From the NCBI GenBank assembly GCA_036555725.1, contig DATBKU010000031.1, forward strand, positions 1 through 64,000: a DNA stretch of 64,000 nt. The letters run 5' to 3'. Below the pieces are notes generated by a model. The model saw nothing but the letters and a program-made list of their open reading frames with translations, ran no database searches and was not told the origin of the DNA. Shown in pieces: positions 51,756 to 60,243 of this stretch. Origin of the DNA: CALAED01 sp036555725. GTDB lineage: Bacteria > Actinomycetota > Actinomycetes > Streptosporangiales > Streptosporangiaceae. The position numbers and the translations under genes are program-made. Position 1 is the stretch's first letter; each line of letters begins with the position of its first letter.

Positions 51756-51912
51756 GTGCGGGCTCCCCGTACGGCAACGGCGTAGCAAACCGAATCGCAT
51801 TCGACGGTACCTCAGAGATGCCGCGCGACCCCCCGAGAAGAGCCGCCGCCGCCGCGTAGTTGCCCGCTCGTCGCACCGGGGAATGCGGTGCGACACGCCG
51901 TACGATCGGCTC

Positions 51913-52446
51913 ATGAGCGTGCCCGAGTTCATGATGCTGCGCGACTTCGGCTCGCGGTCCATCCGCAAGTACCTCATGGGACACGAGGAAAACCACATGA
52001 CGGTACGGCGGCATCCCGCGTCGCTGATGGTCCCCGTCGGCATCACGTTCGGCGGCTTCGTCGCCGTCGGCGCCGTGAACACATGGGCCGGCAACAGCGA
52101 AGCCACGATGTTCTTGTGGTGGGCCTGGCTGGCCCTGCTCGCCTGGCTGGTGTGGAAGCTCATCGCGTGGACGATGTTGTACTTCATCATCACGGAGTAC
52201 CGCGTCATCCTGATCAGCGGCGTGCTGAACAGACGCGTCGCGATGATGCCGCTGGGCAAGATCAGCGACGTCAGCCTGGACCGGTCGGTACTCGGCCGCA
52301 TGCTCGGGTACGGCACGATCGTGCTGGAGTCGACGGGCCAGGAACAAGCGCTGCGCAATGTCGTGTTCATGCCGTACCCGGAGCAGCTCTACCTCGACAT
52401 CTCGATGATGGTCTTCCCGTCCCGCGACGAGTCCCCGGACTACTAG
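51913..52446 (+). CDS. PH-domain membrane protein (bacterial bPH_2 type)
   Basis: A 177-residue protein: a cytosolic N-terminus (LMGHEENHMTVRRHPASLM), two adjacent membrane helices (about 45-60 and 70-95, rich in W, A, L) and a C-terminal bacterial PH-like domain with EYRVILISGVLNRRVAMMPLGKISDVSLDRSVLGRMLGYGTIVLEST. This is a common actinobacterial envelope protein of unknown function. ATG 51913 is divergent from the MoxR gene by 157 bases, and the gene converges on the FAD oxidoreductase with six bases between stops. Confidence 0.88.
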   Translation: MSVPEFMMLRDFGSRSIRKYLMGHEENHMTVRRHPASLMVPVGITFGGFVAVGAVNTWAGNSEATMFLWWAWLALLAWLVWKLIAWTMLYFIITEYRVILISGVLNRRVAMMPLGKISDVSLDRSVLGRMLGYGTIVLESTGQEQALRNVVFMPYPEQLYLDISMMVFPSRDESPDY

Positions 52447-52452
52447 CGGCGT

Positions 52453-53862
52453 TCAGGAGTCGAAGCCGAGGCCGAGGCGGTCGAGGGTGCGCAGCCACAG
52501 GTTCCGGCGGCCCTGGTCGCGGTCGGCCCGGGCGAGCGACCGCCGGGTCAGCTGGATGACCCCGTACCGCAGCGGCTCGGGCGGGAACGGCCACGGCTTG
52601 GACCGCACCATCCGCAGCCGGGTCCGCTCGGTCGCCGCACCCGACAGCAGGTCCAGCATCACGTCGGCGCCGAATCTCGTGGCGCCGACGCCGAGGCCCG
52701 TGTAGCCGGCCGCGTACGCCAGCCGGCCCCCGTACGCGGTGCCGAAGAACGCGCAGAACCGGGAGCACGTGTCGATCACCCCGGCCCAGGCGTGGCTGAA
52801 CCGTACGCCCTCCAGCTGCGGGAACGTCGCGAAGAAGTGCCGGGCCAGCATCTCGAAGGTCTCCGGGCGGCGTTCCAGCTCGGCCCGCAGCCCGTTGCCG
52901 TAGTGGTAGATCGCGTCGTAGCCGCCCCACACGATCCGGTTGTCCGCGGTGAGCCGGTAGTAGTGGAACTGGTTGCCGCTGTCGCCGACCCCCTGCCGGT
53001 GGCGCCAGCCGACGGCGTCGAGCTGCGCCGGCGTCAACGGCTCGGTCGCCAGCACGTAGTCGTACACCGGCACGACGAACTGCCGCAGGCGGCGCAGCAG
53101 CGATGGGTAGGCGCCGGTGCCGAGTGCCACCCGCGGCGCCGTCACCGTGCCGTACGGGGTGCGCAGCCCCAACCGCCCGCCGTCCTGATCGACGGCGATC
53201 ACCGGCGTCCGCTCGTGCAGCCGTACGCCGAGCGCGGCGCACGCCGCCCGCAGCCCCCACGCCAGCTTGGCCGGGTGCACCATGGCGACCCCGAGGCGGT
53301 CCCAGACTCCGCCGAGGTACGTCGGCGAGCGCACCTCGGCCCGTACAGCGTCTTCGTCGAGCAGCACTACGTCGCGGCCGAGGCGTTCGGCGGCCGCGAC
53401 CTCCTCGGTCAGCCCGGCGACCTGCCAGCCGGCCGTCGCGACGCGCAGCTCCCCCGTACGTTCGAAGTCGCAGTCCATGCCGTATCGCGCGACGGCCTTC
53501 TCGATCGCGTCGAGGTTCTCCCGCCCGAGCCGTTCCAAGGTCTCCATCTCGGCCGGCCACCGCTCGAGCCCGTTGCCGAGCCCGTGCGTCAGGCTGGCCG
53601 CGCAGAACCCGCCGTTGCGGCCGGACGCCGCGCCGCCGACGCGGTCGGCCTCGATCAGCACGACGTCACGCGACGGGTCGCGCTCCTTGGCCAGCAGCGC
53701 CGTCCATAGCCCGGTGTAGCCGCCGCCGACCACCGCGAGGTCGCAGACGGTGTCGCCGACGAGCGCGGCCGCAGGCTCCGGCAGCGCCGCGTTGACCGGC
53801 AGCGACGGGTCCAGCCAGTACGACACTGGCTCCGCGGCCGCGAGCGCCCGCACCACGTTCAT
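52453..53862 (-). CDS. FAD-dependent amine/amino-acid oxidoreductase (PuuB-like, DAO fold)
   Basis: A 469-residue flavoprotein of the D-amino-acid-oxidase family. The FAD Rossmann motif is VVGGGYTGLWTALLAKE (about 44-60), followed by GGAASGRNGGFCAASLTHG, a glutamylputrescine-oxidase-like segment, and GYTGLGVGATRFGAD near the end. It is likely to oxidise gamma-glutamylputrescine or a related amine to the aldehyde, giving H2O2 or reduced carrier. It is the last gene after the PotABCD importer and aldehyde dehydrogenase, though a hairpin stands in the 67-base gap. No gamma-glutamyl-polyamine synthetase is in the window. Confidence 0.87.
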   Translation of the reverse strand: MNVVRALAAAEPVSYWLDPSLPVNAALPEPAAALVGDTVCDLAVVGGGYTGLWTALLAKERDPSRDVVLIEADRVGGAASGRNGGFCAASLTHGLGNGLERWPAEMETLERLGRENLDAIEKAVARYGMDCDFERTGELRVATAGWQVAGLTEEVAAAERLGRDVVLLDEDAVRAEVRSPTYLGGVWDRLGVAMVHPAKLAWGLRAACAALGVRLHERTPVIAVDQDGGRLGLRTPYGTVTAPRVALGTGAYPSLLRRLRQFVVPVYDYVLATEPLTPAQLDAVGWRHRQGVGDSGNQFHYYRLTADNRIVWGGYDAIYHYGNGLRAELERRPETFEMLARHFFATFPQLEGVRFSHAWAGVIDTCSRFCAFFGTAYGGRLAYAAGYTGLGVGATRFGADVMLDLLSGAATERTRLRMVRSKPWPFPPEPLRYGVIQLTRRSLARADRDQGRRNLWLRTLDRLGLGFDS

Positions 53863-53878
53863 CTGCCTACTCCCGCGC

Positions 53879-53932
53879 TGAGCACGCCTGCAAGATCACG
53901 TCCCCGCGATGGTGATCTTGCAGTCGTGCTCA
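53879..53932 (-). terminator. Long hairpin between the potC-like gene and the FAD oxidoreductase
   Basis: TGAGCACG pairs with CGTGCTCA and CTGCAAGATCAC with GTGATCTTGCAG, offset by one base bulge, around a 12-base loop. It covers the stop of the potC-like gene. It could end the importer transcript or attenuate the downstream oxidase. Confidence 0.75.
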
Positions 53933-54775
53933 TGCCCTACGGCGACCGGCCAAGGCCGTGCCGATCGCCAGCAGCACGCCGGCCGTGAAGATCAGCGTGC
54001 CCATGACATTGACCTGCGGCGGCAGACCGACCTTGGTGGCGCCCCAGATCCACAGCGGGAATGTCGTCGTACTCCCGGCGTTGAAGCTCGTGATCACGAA
54101 GTCGTCGATGGACAGCGCGAAGGCGAGCAGCGAGCCCGCGAGCACACCCGGGAAGATCATCGGGAGCGTGACGTACCGGAAGGTGGCCCATGTACCGGCC
54201 CCCAGGTCGCGGGCCGCCTCCTCCATCGACGGATCGAGCGTCATGACGCGGGCCCGCACGGTGACCGCGACGAACGACACGGAGAACATCACGTGGGCGA
54301 TCAGGATCGTGACGAAGCCGAGCGGGACGCTCAGTGTCACGAACAGCGACAGCAGCGCGGCGCCCATCACGATCTCGGGCGAGGAGATCGCCGCGAACAT
54401 CACCAGGTTGGTCGACCCCGAGCCGCGGAACCGGTAGCGCCCGAGCGCCAGGCCCACCATCGTGCCGATCGTTCCCGCGATGATCATCGTGAGCAAGGCG
54501 ATGATCAGCGAGTTCTTCATGGCGTTCGTCAGGTCCTGGATGTCGAAGAGCCGGCCGTACCACTTGAACGTGAAGCCCTGCCAGGTGTTGTTGTACCGGC
54601 CCTTCGTGTTGTTGAACCCGAAGAGGATCATCACGCCGATCGGCAGGCACAGCCAGACGATGACCACCCAGGTATAAATCGTCAGCAGCCTGCCCTGCAG
54701 CGGCCGGCGGCGCCTGGCCTGGCGCGCCGGGGCGACGTCGGGCCCGGTTCGGTCGGGGGGAGCGATCGTCGTCAT
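53930..54775 (-). CDS. potC: Polyamine ABC transporter permease (PotC-like)
   Basis: A 281-residue inner-membrane permease with six predicted helices. The ATPase-coupling EAA loop is MEEAARDLGAGTWATFRYVTLPMIFPG, near residues 183-209. The N-terminal 30 residues are a proline/arginine-rich cytosolic tail. It works with the PotB-like partner to import spermidine or putrescine. Its ATG overlaps the PotB stop (ATGA). Confidence 0.93.
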   Translation of the reverse strand: MTTIAPPDRTGPDVAPARQARRRRPLQGRLLTIYTWVVIVWLCLPIGVMILFGFNNTKGRYNNTWQGFTFKWYGRLFDIQDLTNAMKNSLIIALLTMIIAGTIGTMVGLALGRYRFRGSGSTNLVMFAAISSPEIVMGAALLSLFVTLSVPLGFVTILIAHVMFSVSFVAVTVRARVMTLDPSMEEAARDLGAGTWATFRYVTLPMIFPGVLAGSLLAFALSIDDFVITSFNAGSTTTFPLWIWGATKVGLPPQVNVMGTLIFTAGVLLAIGTALAGRRRA

Positions 54776-55638
54776 CGTGCCGCCGCCTCCAGAACGTCCT
54801 CCGTGCCGAGGGCCCGGGCGTACAGGAAGATGCCGATCAGCAGGATCGCCATCAGCGTGAACGACAGCGCCGCCGCCGTCGGATAGGTCTGGTTGATCAG
54901 ATACTGGTTCTGGATGACGTTGCCGATCATGGAGTTCTGCGGGCCGCCGAGGATGCTCGCGTTGACGTAGTCGGAGCTGGCCGGCACGAACGTGATCAGC
55001 ACCCCGGCGAACACGCCCGGCAGCGACAGCGGCCACACCACGCGCAGGAACGCCTGCACGCGGCTGGCGTACAGATCGTGGGCCGCCTCGACCATCGACG
55101 GGTCCACCCGTTCCAGCGCGACGTACAACGGCAGCACCATGAACGGCAGGTAGTTGTAGGTGAGCCCGCCGATCACCGCCGCACTCCGCGCGAGGAGGTG
55201 GAAGTCCTGCCCCACCAGGCCGATGTCCTTGAGCGGGCCGAGCAGGATCCCGTTGTCCGACAGGAAGAACTGCCAGGCGATGGTCCGCAGCACGAACGAC
55301 ACGAAGAACGGCAGGAGCAGCAGGAACAGGTAGACCGACTTGCGGCTGCCGCCGCGGAAGGCGATCCAGTACGCCACGGGATAGCCGATGAGCAGCTGCA
55401 GCACCGTGGAGATCGTGCCGTAGATCAGGGACCTGATGATCTGGTCGTGGTAGGTGCGGATGCCGTCGACGTAGGTCTGCCAGTGCCACGTCATCGTGTA
55501 GCCGTTCACGATGTCGCCCTGCTGCAGCGACAGCGACAGCATCGCGACCAGCGGCACCACGAAGAAGACCAGCAGCCACAGGCCGCCGGGCAGCAGCAGC
55601 GCGTACGGCGTCAGCCGGGCACGGAGTCGGGCGTTCAC
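54772..55638 (-). CDS. potB: Polyamine ABC transporter permease (PotB-like)
   Basis: A 288-residue permease with six predicted helices. LLLPGGLWLLVFFVVPLVAMLSLSL is the first helix and VEAAHDLYASRVQAFLRVVWPLSLPGVFAG the EAA loop. It forms the membrane channel with PotC. The start ATG 55638 is ten bases after the PotD stop. Substrate assignment rests on the linked PotD-like protein. Confidence 0.93.
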   Translation of the reverse strand: MNARLRARLTPYALLLPGGLWLLVFFVVPLVAMLSLSLQQGDIVNGYTMTWHWQTYVDGIRTYHDQIIRSLIYGTISTVLQLLIGYPVAYWIAFRGGSRKSVYLFLLLLPFFVSFVLRTIAWQFFLSDNGILLGPLKDIGLVGQDFHLLARSAAVIGGLTYNYLPFMVLPLYVALERVDPSMVEAAHDLYASRVQAFLRVVWPLSLPGVFAGVLITFVPASSDYVNASILGGPQNSMIGNVIQNQYLINQTYPTAAALSFTLMAILLIGIFLYARALGTEDVLEAAAR

Positions 55639-55648
55639 GACTAGACCG

Positions 55649-56887
55649 TCACGACTGCACGATGGGCTGGAAGATTGACTGGTACTGCTGCTTCTCCTGC
55701 GGGTTCTTGAACGAGCGGTAGGTGTGCAGCTTGGCGTAGTCCGTGTCGGACGGGAACACGAGCGGGCTGTCGATGAGCTGCTCCAGCGACTTCTTGTCGT
55801 CGCCCGAGGCCTTGGCCGCCTCGGTCCGCATGATGTCGCGGGCGGCCGGCACCGGCGTGACGTAGTTGATGTACTCGGCGAGGCTGGCCGCGTTGACCGG
55901 GTCGTAGAAGAAGTCCATCAGCATGATCGCGTCGACCGGGTTCGCCGCGGTCTTCGGGATCATCATGTTGTCGGTCCAGATCGTGGCGCCCTCTTGCGGG
56001 ATCACGAACTGCAGGTTGGTGCCCTCGGACACGTTCTGCTGGAAGATGTCGCCCGACCAGGCCATGGTGAGCCAGACGTCGCCGCTGGTCAGCGGCTTGA
56101 TGTAGTCCTGCTCGTAGTACTTGCGGACGAGGCCGTCGTCGCGCTGGGCCTTGAGCTTGGCCGCCGCGGCGTTCCAGTCGGCGGGGCCCGAGGTCTCCGG
56201 CTTGACGCCGTTGAGCAGCATGCCGAAGTTGCCGAGCTCCTGGCTGTCGGACATCATGCCGACCTTGCCCTTGTACTGCGGGTTCCACAGGTCGGCGATC
56301 TTGGTGGGCGGCGTCTTCACGTACTTCGGGTTGTAGCCGATGCCCGTCATGCCCGACGTCCACGGGATGCTGAAGACGTTGCCCGGGTCGAAAGGCTCCT
56401 TCTTGTACAGGGCTCCGGCGTACTTGGCGTAGTTGGGCAGCTTGGTGTGGTCGAGCGGGGCGAGGTAGCCCAGCTCGACCAGTTCGCTGAACTCGATGCC
56501 GTTCGTCACGACCATGAGGTCGTAGCCGATGGACTGTCCCGCCGACAGCTGCGGCTGGATCTTGGCGAACCACGACGGGTCGTCCTGGATGACCTCTTTG
56601 TACGTCACGCTGATGCCGGTAGCGGCGGTGAACTTCTTCAGCTCGGGGTGCTTGGGATCCATATAGAGCGGCCAGTTCGCGAAGTCGATGTGGCCGTTCT
56701 TCTTCTTGCCGGCCCAGTACTTCTGCACGTCGTTCTGCTTGGGCGCTTCGACTTTCTTGCCCTTGACGCCGCACGCGGACAGCGCGGCCGCCGCGCCGAC
56801 GGCACCGGCCAGCCGGAACACCTCACGCCTGTCGTACCGGCGCTGGGTCAGGCCACGCAGCAGGGCGGGGTCGATGTGCTCGCTCAC
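55649..56887 (-). CDS. potD: Spermidine/putrescine-binding lipoprotein (PotD-like)
   Basis: A 412-residue binding protein. The N-terminus carries a twin-arginine-like motif (RRYDRREVFRLAG) and a lipobox LSAC, so it may be Tat-exported and lipid-anchored. The mature part has FANWPLYMDP, GYDLMVVTNGIEFSELVELGYLAPLDHTKLPN, NVFSIPWTSGMTGIGYN and DVWLTMAWSGDIFQQN, which match PotD-type polyamine-binding proteins. GTG 56887 follows GGAG by six bases and starts one base after the PotA stop; a TTG at 56899 is possible. It captures polyamines for the PotABC importer. Confidence 0.93.
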   Translation of the reverse strand: MSEHIDPALLRGLTQRRYDRREVFRLAGAVGAAAALSACGVKGKKVEAPKQNDVQKYWAGKKKNGHIDFANWPLYMDPKHPELKKFTAATGISVTYKEVIQDDPSWFAKIQPQLSAGQSIGYDLMVVTNGIEFSELVELGYLAPLDHTKLPNYAKYAGALYKKEPFDPGNVFSIPWTSGMTGIGYNPKYVKTPPTKIADLWNPQYKGKVGMMSDSQELGNFGMLLNGVKPETSGPADWNAAAAKLKAQRDDGLVRKYYEQDYIKPLTSGDVWLTMAWSGDIFQQNVSEGTNLQFVIPQEGATIWTDNMMIPKTAANPVDAIMLMDFFYDPVNAASLAEYINYVTPVPAARDIMRTEAAKASGDDKKSLEQLIDSPLVFPSDTDYAKLHTYRSFKNPQEKQQYQSIFQPIVQS

Positions 56888-56888
56888 T

Positions 56889-58007
56889 TCAGGCTCCAAT
56901 CGGGGATGAATGCCGCGGATCCCACGACAGCCAGACGCTGTCCCCCCGTACCGCGATGTCGTCGGCCGACGACGCGTTCTGCGTGAACACGACGACGTCG
57001 GCCCCGGTCGAGGTCTTGACGCTGTAGTTGGTCGAGGTGCCGAGGTAGACGACCTCGGTGACGGTGCCCTGCACCACGCAGCCGTCGCCGGCCGGCTTAT
57101 CGATGCAGATCTCGATCTTCTCCGGGCGGACCGTGACCTCCAGCGAGCCGCCGTCCGCGACCGCCGAGCCGTTCACGGGGACGATGATGCGCTCCTCCGG
57201 ACCGCTTTGGATGACGGCGTTCGGCCCGACGATGTCGGTGACCGTGCCGGACAGCAGGTTGGAGGTGCCGATGAACCCGGCGACGAACCTCGTGGCCGGA
57301 TGCTCGTAGATCTCGCGCGGCGAGCCGAGCTGTTCGATCAGGCCGTCGTTCATCACCGCGATGCGGTCCGACATCGTCAGCGCCTCGCCCTGGTCGTGCG
57401 TGACGTACACGAAGGTGATGCCGACCTCGCGCTGGATGCGCTTGAGCTCGACCTGCATCGCCTGCCGCAACTTAAGGTCGAGCGCGGCGAGCGGCTCGTC
57501 GAGCAGCAGCGCGCGCGGCCGGTTGACCAGCGCGCGGGCCAGCGCGACCCGCTGCTGCTGACCACCGGACAACTCCTTGGGGCGGCGGCGCTCCCGCCCG
57601 GTGAGGTCGACGATCCCCAGCATCTCGCCCACCCGCTGGGCGATCTCGGCCTTCGGCAGGCCCTTGCGGCGCAGCCCGAACGCCACGTTCTCAAAGACGC
57701 TCATGTGCGGGAACAGCGCGTACGACTGGAACACCATGTTCACGTCGCGCCGGTTCGGCGGCACCCCCACCACGTTCTCGCCGTGCAGGAAGACCTGACC
57801 CGAGGAGGGCTCGTCGAACCCGGCGATCATCCGCATCGTGGTGGTCTTGCCGCAGCCTGACGGGCCGAGCATCGAGAAGAACTCGCCCTCCCCGATCTTC
57901 AGCTCGACGCCCTTGACGGCCTGGACATCTTCGCCGTACGCGGTGAACGTCTTGACGAGCCCGACGAGCTCGATGGCCGGAATGGTCCCGGAGCTGGACT
58001 CAGACAT
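56889..58007 (-). CDS. potA: Polyamine ABC transporter ATP-binding protein (PotA-like)
   Basis: A 372-residue ABC ATPase. Walker A GPSGCGKTTT is near 48-57, the signature LSGGQQQRVALARAL near 145, Walker B RALLLDEPLAALD near 168, and the switch His in THDQGEAL. The C-terminal 110 residues form the TOBE regulatory domain (GTVTEVVYLGTSTNYSVKTSTG). It energises polyamine uptake. It lies ten bases after the aldehyde dehydrogenase gene and one base before PotD's GTG. Confidence 0.95.
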   Translation of the reverse strand: MSESSSGTIPAIELVGLVKTFTAYGEDVQAVKGVELKIGEGEFFSMLGPSGCGKTTTMRMIAGFDEPSSGQVFLHGENVVGVPPNRRDVNMVFQSYALFPHMSVFENVAFGLRRKGLPKAEIAQRVGEMLGIVDLTGRERRRPKELSGGQQQRVALARALVNRPRALLLDEPLAALDLKLRQAMQVELKRIQREVGITFVYVTHDQGEALTMSDRIAVMNDGLIEQLGSPREIYEHPATRFVAGFIGTSNLLSGTVTDIVGPNAVIQSGPEERIIVPVNGSAVADGGSLEVTVRPEKIEICIDKPAGDGCVVQGTVTEVVYLGTSTNYSVKTSTGADVVVFTQNASSADDIAVRGDSVWLSWDPRHSSPIGA

Positions 58008-58016
58008 TGCCGCCTC

Positions 58017-59444
58017 CTAGGCCCCGATGTAGTGCATGACGTGCTTGATCCGGGTGTAGTCCTCGAAGCCGTACATCGACAGGTCTTTGCCGTAACCCGA
58101 GTGCTTGAAGCCGCCGTGCGGCATCTCCGAAACGAACGGGATGTGGGTGTTGACCCACACCGCGCCGAAATCGAGCCGCCGCGTCATCCGCATCGCGCGC
58201 CCGTGGTCCTTGGTCCACACGCTCGCCGCGAGGCCGTACCGTACGCCGTTGGCCCACTCGACGGCCTGATCTTCGTCGGTGAACCGCTGCACCGTGATGA
58301 CCGGGCCGAAGATCTCGTCCTGCACCATCTCGTCGGCCTGCCGCAGGCCGGCGACGACGGTCGGGGCGAGGAAATACCCGCGCTCGCCGACGCGGTCACC
58401 CCCGACGACCACGTCGGCGTGCGCGGGCGTACGGCCCAGGAAGCCGGTGACGCGGGCCAGCTGGTTCTCGTTGTTGAGCGGGCCGTAGTAGGCGTCGGCA
58501 TCGCTGGGCGGGCCCACCTTGGTGGCGCGGGCCTGCTCGGCCAGCGCGGCGGTGAAGTCGTCGGCGAGCCGCTCGCTCACGAGGACCCGGGTGGCGGCGG
58601 TGCAGTCCTGCCCCGCATTGAAGTACCCGGCCTCCGCGATGCCCGTCGCGGCGGCCTCGACGTCGGCGTCGTCGAAGACCACCACCGGGGCCTTGCCGCC
58701 CAGCTCGAGGTGCACCCGCTTGAGGTCCTGCGCCGCGGCCGCGGCCACCTCCTTGCCGGCCCGTACGCTGCCGGTGATCGACACCATGGTCGGAATCTCG
58801 TGGGTGACGAGCGCACGCCCGGTGTCGCGGTCGCCGGTGATCACGTTGAACACGCCGGGCGGCAGGAACTCCGCCGCGATCTCCGCCAGCAGCAGCGTGC
58901 TGACGGGGGTGGTGTCGGACGGCTTGAGGACGACGGTGTTGCCCGCCGCCAGCGCGGGGGCGAACTTCCAGACCGCCATCATCATCGGGTAGTTCCACGG
59001 CGTGACCTGGGCGCAAACGCCGATCGGCTCGCGCCGGATCGACGAGGTGTGATCCTCCATGTACTCGCCGGACGACCTGCCTTCGAGCATCCGCGCCGCC
59101 CCCGCGAAGAAGCGGATGTTGTCGACCATCGGCGGTACTTCTTCGTCGGCTGTCAGCTGCACCGGCTTGCCGGTGTTGCGGCACTCGGCCGCGACGATCT
59201 CCTCGCTGCCGGCTTCGACGGCATCGGCGAGCTTGAGCAGCGCCAGGCTGCGGTCCTTCGGGGTGGCGTCGCGCCACGCTGGAAAGGCTTCGGCCGCCGC
59301 GCGGCAGGCCGCGTCGACGTCCTCGGCGCCCGACAGCGGCGCCTCCGCGTACGCCTCACCGGTGCTCGGATCGATCACCTGGGAGACTTGGGCGTCCTTG
59401 GCGTCGACGGGCTCCCCGCCGACGAAGTTTCGCAGACGTTTCAC
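58017..59444 (-). CDS. Gamma-aminobutyraldehyde dehydrogenase-like ALDH
   Basis: A 475-residue NAD(P)-dependent aldehyde dehydrogenase with VTPWNYPMMMAVWKFAPALAAGN, the general base Glu in HLELGGKAPVVVFDDAD and the nucleophile Cys in YFNAGQDCTAATRVL near 280. The pattern and context match 4-aminobutyraldehyde (PatD/PuuC-type) dehydrogenases, which oxidise the product of putrescine transamination or oxidation to GABA. It is the first gene of the minus-strand polyamine operon and diverges from the Lrp regulator across 214 bases. Confidence 0.9.
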   Translation of the reverse strand: MKRLRNFVGGEPVDAKDAQVSQVIDPSTGEAYAEAPLSGAEDVDAACRAAAEAFPAWRDATPKDRSLALLKLADAVEAGSEEIVAAECRNTGKPVQLTADEEVPPMVDNIRFFAGAARMLEGRSSGEYMEDHTSSIRREPIGVCAQVTPWNYPMMMAVWKFAPALAAGNTVVLKPSDTTPVSTLLLAEIAAEFLPPGVFNVITGDRDTGRALVTHEIPTMVSITGSVRAGKEVAAAAAQDLKRVHLELGGKAPVVVFDDADVEAAATGIAEAGYFNAGQDCTAATRVLVSERLADDFTAALAEQARATKVGPPSDADAYYGPLNNENQLARVTGFLGRTPAHADVVVGGDRVGERGYFLAPTVVAGLRQADEMVQDEIFGPVITVQRFTDEDQAVEWANGVRYGLAASVWTKDHGRAMRMTRRLDFGAVWVNTHIPFVSEMPHGGFKHSGYGKDLSMYGFEDYTRIKHVMHYIGA

Positions 59445-59557
59445 CTTCGCTCACGACCTCCGCTTTGCACCACGCATAGCCGTAGTGGCGCCCCACCTCC
59501 GATGAGCAGGTCTGCTCTGGCCCCCGACCATGGCAGACGATAGCGTTTGAGACAAGG

Positions 59558-59623
59558 GATTCCGTCGTGAAGATGCGGAATTGCTACGGAATCGCTTGAC
59601 AATGCCCCGTCAACTGGCACGAT
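59558..59623 (+). promoter_or_regulatory. Lrp operator-like inverted repeat and promoter
   Basis: GATTCCGT (59558-59565) and ACGGAATC (59586-59593) are exact inverted arms 20 bases apart, with another GGAAT between them (59577-59581). TTGACA (59596-59601) and CACGAT, 16 bases on, form a plausible promoter for the regulator at 59659. The repeat is also positioned to control the divergent aldehyde dehydrogenase operon. Confidence 0.55.
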
Positions 59624-59658
59624 GGCGCAGCGAGGAGGCAGCTGAGCAGGAGGCGCCG

Positions 59659-60243
59659 ATGACCGACCTCAACGCCCCACCGGTACGCCACCGATCCGCG
59701 GTGAAAGCCAAGAAACCCGCGGCCCGGCCGGCTGTTCCGGTCACCGTGAATCAGACTTCCGCGCCCAGGTCAGCGGGCCCCTCCGGCCCGCAGGGCACCA
59801 TCCAGCTCGACGGCCTCTCCAAGCTGATCATCGAACAGTTGCAGCAGGACGGGCGCCGCTCGTACGCCGCGATCGGCAAGGCCGTCGGCCTGTCCGAGGC
59901 CGCCGTACGACAACGGGTTCAGAAGCTGCTCGACATGGGCGTCATGCAGATCGTGGCGGTCACCGACCCGTTGATGCTCGGCTTCCAGCGCCAGGTGATG
60001 ATCGCGATCAAGTGCGAGGGCGACCTGGTGGCCGTTGCCGACCATCTCGCCGAAATGGAGGAGATCGACTACGTCGTCGTCACGGCCGGCTCGTTCGACA
60101 TCCTCGTCGAGCTGGTGTGCGAGAGCGACGAACAGTTGCTCGAGCTGCTCGGCCGCATCCGGGCAGTACCGACGGTGACCAGCACAGAGAGCTTCGTCTA
60201 CCTCAAACTCCGCAAGCAGACTTACTCCTGGGGAACACGATGA
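59659..60243 (+). CDS. Lrp/AsnC-family regulator of the polyamine locus
   Basis: A 194-residue regulator. Residues 1-55 are an unusual Ala/Pro/Lys-rich extension, then the AsnC-type helix-turn-helix LDGLSKLIIEQLQQDGRRSYAAIGKAVGLSEAAVRQRVQKLLDMGVMQIVAVTDP and a RAM ligand-binding domain, IDYVVVTAGSFDILVELVCESDEQLLELLGRIRAVPTVTSTESFVYLKL. Lrp members with this neighbourhood are linked to polyamine catabolism in streptomycetes. ATG 59659 has AGGAGG five bases upstream; the upstream ATG at 59581 is preceded by no ribosome site and lies before the predicted promoter. Coupled to the aminotransferase by ATGA. Confidence 0.9.
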   Translation: MTDLNAPPVRHRSAVKAKKPAARPAVPVTVNQTSAPRSAGPSGPQGTIQLDGLSKLIIEQLQQDGRRSYAAIGKAVGLSEAAVRQRVQKLLDMGVMQIVAVTDPLMLGFQRQVMIAIKCEGDLVAVADHLAEMEEIDYVVVTAGSFDILVELVCESDEQLLELLGRIRAVPTVTSTESFVYLKLRKQTYSWGTR